In this document: positions 7,913 through 13,540 of the stretch, piece after piece
How positions within the stretch are numbered: position 1 is the first letter of the stretch
Layout: the number at the start of each line of letters is the position of its first letter
Assembly (NCBI GenBank): GCA_964539665.1
Contig: CAZIKB010000151.1
Span: 1 to 13,540, forward strand
Direction of reading: 5' to 3'
Source: CAZIKB01 sp964539665
Lineage (GTDB): Bacteria; Zhuqueibacterota; Zhuqueibacteria; Oceanimicrobiales; Oceanimicrobiaceae
DNA length: 13,540 bases
Notes under the pieces: generated by a model
Told to the model about the DNA's origin: nothing
Database searches by the model: none
Seen by the model: the letters and a program-made list of their open reading frames with translations, nothing else
Position numbers and translations under genes: made by a program

Positions 7913-7937
7913 GTTGACTTTGTTCCGCAAAGTCAAC
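7913..7937. repeat. Perfect 10-bp hairpin
   Basis: GTTGACTTTG (7913-7922), a TTCCG loop, and CAAAGTCAAC (7928-7937) form a perfect inverted repeat. No T-run follows on either strand, so it is not a standard rho-independent terminator. Lying between two divergent genes, it could be an operator or an RNA structure. No function is shown. Confidence 0.6.
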
Positions 7938-8027
7938 GATGTACTACACAGTACTATAACTGACATACTTTCATCTATTAATAGTAGTTTACACACATCT
8001 CAAAACGAATTATTAGTCTAAAATAAC

Positions 8028-8056
8028 TTGATTTTTATTGATTAAAAGGCTATGTT
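8028..8056 (+). promoter_or_regulatory. Candidate sigma-70-like promoter of STAS gene
   Basis: TTGATT (8028-8033) and TATGTT (8051-8056) are separated by exactly 17 nt, and each matches the sigma-70 consensus at 4 of 6 positions. The predicted start of transcription, near 8063, would leave a leader of about 40 nt. In such AT-rich DNA a chance match is quite possible. Confidence 0.3.
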
Positions 8057-8101
8057 AAAACGATTTATTCCAACTCAGCATAATTTCATAAGGATATGAA
8101 C

Positions 8102-8479
8102 ATGGAAGGTGTAAATGTTTCAAAGAATAAGGTGAATTCCAAACCACCAATTGTATTAATTAAAGTAGGCGGTTATATTGATTTCACCACTTCAGATGAA
8201 ATAGATAATATAATTGCATCATTAATTAATTCTAAATCTTATAATATTATTATAAACCTGGAAGATGTAGATTATATCAGCAGTAGGGGATGGAGTATAT
8301 TTCTCAGCAAAATTAAAGAAATACGTGATAATGGCGGAGATCTTAAATTAGCAAACTTAAAACCCGATGTTTTTCAAGTCTTTGAAGTGCTGGAATTTTT
8401 TTGGTTTTTAAAAACTTACAATTCTCTGGATGAAGCAATTTCTGAATTTGATGAAGGCGTTCCTCCAATGCCCGAATAA
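8102..8479 (+). CDS. STAS-domain protein, anti-sigma factor antagonist type
   Basis: This small cytoplasmic protein of about 125 residues consists almost entirely of a SpoIIAA-like STAS domain. It shows an N-terminal strand (IVLIKVGGYIDF), a helix (SDEIDNIIASLI), the strand YNIIINLEDVDYI, and the loop S60-S61-R62-G63-W before helix SIFLSKIKEIRDNGG. That loop is where family members carry the serine phosphorylated by the partner kinase. Here it reads SSRG, so which serine would be used is uncertain. The frame opens with ATG at 8096, but the ATG at 8102 is preferred: AGGA lies 7 nt before it and too close to the first. No partner kinase, phosphatase or sigma factor is nearby, so the pathway it serves cannot be named. 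Its stop lies 18 nt from the end of the convergent DUF5658 gene. Confidence 0.85.
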   Translation: MEGVNVSKNKVNSKPPIVLIKVGGYIDFTTSDEIDNIIASLINSKSYNIIINLEDVDYISSRGWSIFLSKIKEIRDNGGDLKLANLKPDVFQVFEVLEFFWFLKTYNSLDEAISEFDEGVPPMPE

Positions 8480-8497
8480 AATCGTTCGATAAAGCAG

Positions 8498-8965
8498 TTA
8501 TGGCTTAATCATTAATAGAAGTATCAACTCATATATAATTAAAATCACGTACATAACAAGAACAAATATTAGTAAATTCTTAACCTTAAGCCAACCTCCC
8601 CAAATTGTAAAATTCTTATGTACCAGAAACATAATTAAACTGGTTCCTGTTAATAAATATTTAGCTATTAAAAAAGGTATGGGTCCAAAGTTCAGAAAAA
8701 AATCCATGACAGGATTAATTTCCTGTGCTCCTGTGCTGACTAATTTAAGTGTAAAGTTTGCATCAGCAATTGACAAGAGAATTGTAACTATAATAAGGCT
8801 GACCGAACGACGGCTGTAGCGGTCTACATATCGATGCTTTTTTTTATCTTGTACACGGCGAGAATTAGTCCTTAAACCAAACAGGCTGGAGGTTGTCAGA
8901 GGTGAGGTGGGTTTAGCTCTTCGGTCATTTTTACTTCTTCTATCTGGAAAAGACAAATTCGACAC
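8498..8965 (-). CDS. DUF5658 family membrane protein
   Basis: This 155-residue protein has a basic, arginine-rich cytoplasmic N-terminus (two DRR motifs, then PTSPLTTSSLFG and a RR..KKKHRYVDRYSRRS stretch) followed by three likely membrane helices at about residues 55-76, 95-116 and 129-152. The layout and the segments ADANFTLKLVSTGAQEINPVM and LIAKYLLTG match what I recall of DUF5658, a family of unknown function. The start is uncertain: the best in-frame codon is GTG at 8965 with no clear Shine-Dalgarno site. It lies 64 nt after the DRE-TIM enzyme gene on the same strand, so it may be the last gene of that transcript, but nothing links it to acyl-CoA metabolism. Confidence 0.75.
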   Translation of the reverse strand: MSNLSFPDRRSKNDRRAKPTSPLTTSSLFGLRTNSRRVQDKKKHRYVDRYSRRSVSLIIVTILLSIADANFTLKLVSTGAQEINPVMDFFLNFGPIPFLIAKYLLTGTSLIMFLVHKNFTIWGGWLKVKNLLIFVLVMYVILIIYELILLLMIKP

Positions 8966-9029
8966 CCGTTTTCATTACTGGCGATGATTAAAATATTGAA
9001 GATACAGAATCCTTGTTATCGCTCAGGCA

Positions 9030-10277
9030 TTAATCAACTTTTGCACCAATTTCTTTTAACAAATCACTAATTTCATTATCTGAGAGTAAATGATCTGAAG
9101 ATTTGGCTTTATTGAATATTGCCGCTATCCATTCTTTTTTCGGTTCAATATTTCTTTTCTTTAGCCAATAAATAACATTAGATTCGCCACTCATTGGACC
9201 AATTTCAATGACCTGATGACCGCCAAACCAATCCGCTGGAACACCAGAGTAAACCCGGTTCGCCAGCCAGCTCTCGCCTTTAGATTCAGCTTTAATAACT
9301 GCCGCAGCATGGACTCCGGTACCAGTACGGAAAGCATCATCTCCCATAATTGGATAATTTTTGGGAATAGGAATACCAAGGCTTTCAGAAACTTTTTGAC
9401 AATATGCTTTTAAGGAAGTTAAATCATTATCAATCCAGCCAAGTAATTTACAATTGGCTAAAATCAGATCCATTGGTGTATTGCCAACGCGTTCGCCAAC
9501 CCCGAGCGCACAGCCGTGTACTCTGTTAGCGCCCGCTTCAATTGCAGCAAATGTGTTTGACAGATCAAAACCACGATCCCGATGGCCGTGCCAGTCAACC
9601 TTTACATCCTCACCGCTGGATTTTACAATTTCACAAGCAAATGAAACCAGATTTTTTACACCTTTTGGAATGATATGGCCAACGGTGTCACACACACAAA
9701 TTCGTTTAGCTCCACAATTGATAGCCGCGGTAAAAAGTTTCCGAAGATCGTCAGGGTGTGCCCGCACCGTATCTTCCGTTACATACATCACCGGTAATCC
9801 ATTCTTAACAGCAAACTTTATCGCATTTTCCGATTGACGCAATAAGAAATTTATATCCCAACCTTCTGCATATTGACGAATAGGGCTGGAACCTATAAAA
9901 GTACAGGCCTCAATTGGTAATCCTGTTTGTTGAGAAATATCAACGATGGGGATGATGTCCGCCTCGACAGTTCGCGCGGCACAATTAGCTTGAATGTTTA
10001 ATTTGCTATCCACAATTTCTTTGGCCAGTCTTAGAACATCGGCACGGGCACGCGGACCGGCGCCAGGCAATCCTATGTCTGCGGTGTGAATTCCCAGCGA
10101 GTTCATCAGGTACAAAATGTTAATTTTCTCTTCAATGGGAGGATCAATTACGGATGGCCCTTGCAGGCCATCCCGTAAAGTTTCATCATCAAATTCTACT
10201 GGTGTTTCAGGATGAAATTCAGAACTTTCATGTACGTTCCAATCGTATATCAAATCAGTTTCTTTCGGGTTTTGCAT
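9030..10277 (-). CDS. DRE-TIM metallolyase family, LeuA/homocitrate-synthase-like
   Basis: This 415-residue TIM-barrel enzyme belongs to the family that condenses acetyl-CoA with 2-oxo acids. The signature D31-E-T-L-R-D-G is followed by LGIHTADIGLPG, CDTVGH, the metal-binding WH230-G-H232-RDRG and HGCALGVGERVGNTPMD, a block typical of isopropylmalate, homocitrate and citramalate synthases. HMG-CoA lyases instead carry a GGCPYA-type active-site loop, so lyase activity is unlikely despite the acyl-CoA neighbours. It is shorter than classical LeuA (around 510 residues), so the full C-terminal leucine-binding regulatory domain is missing. The variable HGHRDRG, in place of the common HCHND type, points to a divergent subgroup. 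GGGAG lies 10 nt before the ATG, and the gene is 25 nt after the enoyl-CoA hydratase gene. The oxo-acid substrate cannot be told from sequence alone. Confidence 0.8.
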   Translation of the reverse strand: MQNPKETDLIYDWNVHESSEFHPETPVEFDDETLRDGLQGPSVIDPPIEEKINILYLMNSLGIHTADIGLPGAGPRARADVLRLAKEIVDSKLNIQANCAARTVEADIIPIVDISQQTGLPIEACTFIGSSPIRQYAEGWDINFLLRQSENAIKFAVKNGLPVMYVTEDTVRAHPDDLRKLFTAAINCGAKRICVCDTVGHIIPKGVKNLVSFACEIVKSSGEDVKVDWHGHRDRGFDLSNTFAAIEAGANRVHGCALGVGERVGNTPMDLILANCKLLGWIDNDLTSLKAYCQKVSESLGIPIPKNYPIMGDDAFRTGTGVHAAAVIKAESKGESWLANRVYSGVPADWFGGHQVIEIGPMSGESNVIYWLKKRNIEPKKEWIAAIFNKAKSSDHLLSDNEISDLLKEIGAKVD

Positions 10278-10302
10278 ATTGAAAATACTCCCTTAAATTG
10301 TT

Positions 10303-11085
10303 TCACTTGCCATGGAATTCTGCTTTACGTTTTTCAATAAAGGCTTGTGTTCCTTCTTTCATGTCTTCTGTTGAGCAACATAATCCAAACAAATTGGCTT
10401 CTAACTGAATTCCTTCGTCTACAGCCAACTCCATGCCGTGATTTACAGCTTCGAGGGCAAATTTTACCGCAACCGGACCTTTAGTTATAATGCTTTTCAA
10501 TAAATTTTCCGCATCCGCTATTAATTGGCCAGAATCAGACAAATGGTTTACTAAACCAATTCGGTATGCTTCCTGTGCATCAATTATGTTGCCCGTAAGA
10601 ATTAATTCAAGCGCTCGGCCTTTGCCAACTAATCGAGGCAAACGCTGAGTACCGCCATTTCCCGGTATGATCCCCAAATTAACTTCTGGCTGACCAAATT
10701 TTGCATTCCCAGAGGCAAATCGTATGTGACAGGCCATAGCTAACTCGCAGCCTCCACCCAGACAATAACCATTTACCGCGGCAATGACTGGTTTCGGGAA
10801 ATATTCAATGAGATGCAACACCTTTTGGCTGGCCAGAGAAAAATCTTTAGCCTCTACCGGGTCTCTTTCCGCAATCTCTTTAATGTCTGCTCCGGCCACA
10901 AATGATTTTTCACCTGAGCCTGTAACAATAACACCACCGACCTCAGTACTTTCTAAAATTTTTAAAAAAACATCCTGAATTTCTTGCATAGTTTGCCAAT
11001 TTAGAGCATTTAAAACATTAGGGCGGTTAATTGTAATATAGGCAATTTTATTTTTCTCTTCGAATAGTAAATTTTCGTAAGCCAT
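10303..11085 (-). CDS. Enoyl-CoA hydratase (crotonase family)
   Basis: This 260-residue crotonase-fold protein probably hydrates short-chain trans-2-enoyl-CoA (or dehydrates 3-hydroxyacyl-CoA). Both catalytic glutamates of classical hydratases are present with the usual 20-residue spacing: E114 in GGGCELAMACH and E134 in FGQPEVNLGIIPG. The oxyanion-hole elements FVAGADIKEI and CLGGGCE are intact, and the length is normal for the family. The Shine-Dalgarno GAGGAG lies 6 nt before the ATG. It stands between the 3-hydroxyacyl-CoA dehydrogenase gene (92 nt upstream) and the DRE-TIM gene (25 nt downstream), so with the thiolase the set covers C4 acyl-CoA interconversion. No acyl-CoA dehydrogenase or electron-transfer flavoprotein is in the window, so the direction (oxidation or butyrate-type synthesis) stays open. 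Confidence 0.92.
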   Translation of the reverse strand: MAYENLLFEEKNKIAYITINRPNVLNALNWQTMQEIQDVFLKILESTEVGGVIVTGSGEKSFVAGADIKEIAERDPVEAKDFSLASQKVLHLIEYFPKPVIAAVNGYCLGGGCELAMACHIRFASGNAKFGQPEVNLGIIPGNGGTQRLPRLVGKGRALELILTGNIIDAQEAYRIGLVNHLSDSGQLIADAENLLKSIITKGPVAVKFALEAVNHGMELAVDEGIQLEANLFGLCCSTEDMKEGTQAFIEKRKAEFHGK

Positions 11086-11177
11086 TTAATTCTCCTCAAA
11101 TTTTCTATTAATCTCTTTGAAAGTTAATTTGAATTGGTTTTTCAATTAGCTTAGTTTTCTGTATGAAAAATATTTAT

Positions 11178-12065
11178 TTAGTCAATACCTAAATCAGTCG
11201 GCACGGGCTTTTCTCCTGAGTAATCGTAAAATCCTTTTCCTGATTTGCGACCGTAGAAGCCAGCCATGACCATCTTTTTCAAAAGCGGCGGCGGCGCATA
11301 ATGTGATTCACGGTATTCGTCAAACATAATATTAGCAATATAGTAGGTAGTATCGATGCCTACAAAATCCAACAAAGTTAATGGTCCCATCGGGTGACCG
11401 CAACCAAGCGTCATTCCTTTATCAATATCTTCAATAGACGCCACGCCATTTTCAAACGCACGTACAGCTGAAAGTAAATATGGCACCAAAAGTAAATTTA
11501 CAACAAAACCAGAATTGTCTTTACAAGCGATAGGAACCTTGCCAAGAGATTCAGCAAAATGAAAAGCTGAATCAAATGTTTTTTGACTGGTTTCAATTGT
11601 ACGAACGACTTCAACCAGCTTCATAATAGGGACAGGATTAAAAAAATGTAACCCAACAAATTTATCCGGCCGTTTAGTGGCAGCAGCCATCTCGGTTACA
11701 GTTAAAGAAGACGTGTTGCTGGCAAAAATGGTCGTTTCAGGACAAATTTTGTCCAAAAATTGAAAATCCTTTTTCTTAAGACTAATATCTTCGGTAATCG
11801 CCTCAATTATCAGATGGCAATCTTTCAAATCTTCTAAATTTGTGGTACCACTGAGATTGTTTAAAGCCTTTTCCTTTTGATCGGTTGACATTTTGCCTTT
11901 GTCCACCGCTTTAGTTAGAAAACCCTCGATTTTCGCCATGCCTTTATCCAATAGTTCCTGGGAAATTTCCACCACAACCGTTACATAGCCAGCAACCGCC
12001 GAAACCTGGGCAATACCTGAGCCCATCAAACCTGCACCGATTACTCCAATTTTTTTAATGCTCAT
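11178..12065 (-). CDS. hbd: 3-hydroxybutyryl-CoA dehydrogenase
   Basis: This 295-residue NAD(P)-dependent dehydrogenase interconverts acetoacetyl-CoA and 3-hydroxybutyryl-CoA. The Rossmann fold starts at once with G10-A-G-L-M-G15. Catalytic residues of the family are visible: S119 in ASNTSSLT, H140 in GLHFFNPVP, E152 in KLVEVV and N190 in NSGFVVN. The C-terminal domain carries GCGHPMGPLTLLDFVGID and ends with YGRKSGKGFYDYS, as is usual for single-domain bacterial Hbd rather than the FadB fusion. The Shine-Dalgarno AGGAGG lies about 4 nt before the ATG. It follows the thiolase gene after a 208-nt gap in which I see no gene, hairpin terminator or RNA, so shared transcription is likely but not certain. 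Confidence 0.93.
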   Translation of the reverse strand: MSIKKIGVIGAGLMGSGIAQVSAVAGYVTVVVEISQELLDKGMAKIEGFLTKAVDKGKMSTDQKEKALNNLSGTTNLEDLKDCHLIIEAITEDISLKKKDFQFLDKICPETTIFASNTSSLTVTEMAAATKRPDKFVGLHFFNPVPIMKLVEVVRTIETSQKTFDSAFHFAESLGKVPIACKDNSGFVVNLLLVPYLLSAVRAFENGVASIEDIDKGMTLGCGHPMGPLTLLDFVGIDTTYYIANIMFDEYRESHYAPPPLLKKMVMAGFYGRKSGKGFYDYSGEKPVPTDLGID

Positions 12066-12273
12066 TTTTCCTCCTATGAAATAGAATAAATATCATTACT
12101 ATTCACAACCTGCTTAATTTGACAATGAACAGATTTATTGATTTCGTAGAGCGTACAGCTTGAAGTGCAGAGCGTGATTGCAGTCGCATTGAGCAATACG
12201 CTAAACTCTTCACAAAAAAAATCATTTCAAATCCTGACATTTACTGCATATAAAAACTCAGTTACAAACAATT

Positions 12274-13458
12274 TCATAAAGCTTCCACAATTACCGTCAT
12301 CCCCTGTCCGCCGCCAATACAAGCTGAGGCTAATCCATACTTTCCGCCTCTTCGCCTCAGTTCATGCAGAATGGTTAAAGTTAATCGGGCGCCAGTAGCT
12401 GCCAACGGATGACCGATAGCGACAGCGCCGCCATTGACATTTGTTATCTTACGGTCTAATCCTAATTCTTTTTCAACCGCCAGGTATTGAGGGGCAAAAG
12501 CTTCGTTGACCTCGACTAAATCCATTTGCTCTAATGTTAGATTAGCTCTTTTGAGAGCGATTTTGCTGGCGTCGACCGGACCAATCCCCATAATCGATGG
12601 CTCTACTCCGGCATTGCCCCAGGAAATCAAACGTCCAAGCGGCTTCAAACCTTTTTCTTCGGCTGTGGCCCTGGTTGTTAAAACTAATGCTGCAGCGCCA
12701 TCCACGATACCACTGGCATTGCCTGCCGAAACTGTGCCGTCTTTTTTGAAATATGCCGGCAATTTTGCCAGACCTTCCAGGGTTGTTTCGGGACGTGGGT
12801 GCTCATCCTGATTAAATATTTTTGTCCCTTTCCTGCTCTTTATTTCCACATCGACCACTTCTTCAGCAAGGCGGCCGGATGTCAGGGCGTCTTTACAACG
12901 CATTTGAGTAGTATAGGCATATTCATCCGTCTCTGCCCGACTGATGTTGTATTTCTCCGCTAAATTTTCAGCCGTTTGCGCCATTGGGAAACCACAGTAA
13001 GGATCGGTCAATGCCTCCCAGAGACTATCTTCCAGTTTACCTTGATTCAGTCGCAAGCCCCATCTCGCATCTCGAATCACATGCGGGGCCTGACTCATAC
13101 TTTCCGTTCCCCCCGCCAAAATAGTATCTGCTTCGCCTGAAATCAATAACCTAGCGCCCTGAACAACTGCTTCAAATCCAGAACCGCAGAGCCGATTTAC
13201 AGTCAACGATGGTACAGGAATTGGAACTCCACATTTTAGACCAATGTGCCGGGCGAGGTAAATCGCATCTGCAGATGTTTGCAGAACATTTCCAAAAATC
13301 ACATGATTTATGTCCCCGGGTGTTACTCCCGCCTTTTCCAAAGCGCCTTTCGAAGCAACTACTCCCAAATCAATAGCGCTCATGTTACGCAACGAACCGC
13401 CAAAAGCGCCAAAAGCTGTTCTTACTCCAGAAAGAAAAACTACCTCAGTTGCATTCAT
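12274..13458 (-). CDS. Acetyl-CoA C-acetyltransferase (thiolase)
   Basis: This 394-residue biosynthetic-type thiolase condenses two acetyl-CoA to acetoacetyl-CoA or cleaves it. The catalytic triad is present: C91 in VNRLCGSG, H350 in AIGHPLAATG and C380 in ASACIGGGQG. The length is normal for the family and the sequence is continuous from the N-terminal FLSGVRTAFGAFGG to the terminal GMTVIVEAL. The Shine-Dalgarno AAGGAG lies 7 nt before the ATG at 13458. It is the most upstream gene of the acyl-CoA set in this window, and its promoter may lie in or beyond the last 80 nt, where I cannot point to a box pair. Substrate chain length (acetyl-CoA versus longer 3-ketoacyl-CoA) cannot be read reliably. 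Confidence 0.93.
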   Translation of the reverse strand: MNATEVVFLSGVRTAFGAFGGSLRNMSAIDLGVVASKGALEKAGVTPGDINHVIFGNVLQTSADAIYLARHIGLKCGVPIPVPSLTVNRLCGSGFEAVVQGARLLISGEADTILAGGTESMSQAPHVIRDARWGLRLNQGKLEDSLWEALTDPYCGFPMAQTAENLAEKYNISRAETDEYAYTTQMRCKDALTSGRLAEEVVDVEIKSRKGTKIFNQDEHPRPETTLEGLAKLPAYFKKDGTVSAGNASGIVDGAAALVLTTRATAEEKGLKPLGRLISWGNAGVEPSIMGIGPVDASKIALKRANLTLEQMDLVEVNEAFAPQYLAVEKELGLDRKITNVNGGAVAIGHPLAATGARLTLTILHELRRRGGKYGLASACIGGGQGMTVIVEAL

Positions 13459-13540
13459 AATAATACTCCTTTATTATTAAATATCAGACTTCTGCAAAAT
13501 GCTCTTTCTCTGTCATTCTGCTATATTGAAATGCAAATGC

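Larger units (their letters stand above)
7454..8095. other. Non-coding divergent intergenic region
   Basis: This 642-nt AT-rich stretch separates the leftward rSAM operon from the rightward STAS gene. I see no convincing ORF, tRNA or other structured RNA in it. It holds an imperfect inverted repeat (7641-7692), a perfect 10-bp hairpin (7913-7937) and a weak promoter candidate for the STAS gene (8028-8056). A promoter for the rSAM operon must lie here, because its first gene starts at 7453, but no box pair is good enough to name. A TTGAAA around 7548 on the minus strand has no -10 at a proper distance. Confidence 0.6.

Noticed and set aside
8052..8099. Short 15-residue leader ORF before the STAS gene
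   Set aside because: It has no convincing ribosome binding site, overlaps the candidate -10 box and is too short to separate from chance.
8480..8497. Bidirectional terminator between the convergent STAS and DUF5658 genes
   Set aside because: Only a tiny ATCG-TT-CGAT palindrome is present, with no stable stem and no T-run.
9454..9837. Plus-strand 127-residue ORF within the DRE-TIM enzyme gene
   Set aside because: It is antisense to a well-supported enzyme gene and has no recognisable domain.

Overview
The window reads as AT-rich chromosomal DNA of a bacterium with clear Shine-Dalgarno sites (several AGGAG-type sites 6-9 nt before ATG). Many oxygen-sensitive radical SAM (rSAM) enzymes beside a thiolase / 3-hydroxyacyl-CoA dehydrogenase / enoyl-CoA hydratase set suggest an anaerobic or facultative heterotroph. 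The style of the proteins, especially the DUF5658 protein and the DRE-TIM lyase, would fit the FCB/Calditrichota/KSB1 part of the tree. That placement is a low-confidence impression, because no rRNA or marker gene is present.

Region 1 (85-7453, all minus strand) is the interesting part: a compact operon of seven genes that looks like a peptide-modification (RiPP) locus. In transcription order it holds a HemN/HemW-like rSAM protein whose reading frame is broken at an A8 tract (7453-6177); a small rSAM enzyme resembling COG2108 (6146-5073); a SPASM-type rSAM maturase (5068-3716); a second SPASM maturase that overlaps it (3729-2380); a small protein with a twin-arginine N-terminus followed by a PqqD-like domain (2302-1862); a third SPASM maturase paralogous to the second (1859-465); and, last, a 118-residue peptide with 18 cysteines in C-[S/T]-C-x-x-V type repeats behind a cysteine-free 49-residue leader (441-85). 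The working model is that the last gene encodes the substrate, the PqqD-like protein recognises the leader, the three SPASM enzymes form thioether or other crosslinks on the Cys-rich core, and the COG2108-like and HemN-like enzymes add further radical modifications. No protease or exporter is visible; either could lie beyond the left edge.

Region 2 (7454-8095) is a 642-nt non-coding divergent interval. It holds an imperfect inverted repeat, a perfect 10-bp hairpin and a weak promoter candidate for the rightward gene.

Region 3 (8102-8479, plus strand) is a single STAS-domain protein of the anti-sigma-factor-antagonist type, convergent with region 4.

Region 4 (8498-13458, minus strand) is ordinary metabolism: thiolase, 3-hydroxybutyryl-CoA dehydrogenase, enoyl-CoA hydratase, a LeuA/homocitrate-synthase-like DRE-TIM enzyme, and a DUF5658 membrane protein. 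The first three can carry out the condensation/reduction/dehydration (or reverse beta-oxidation) steps between acetyl-CoA and crotonyl-CoA.
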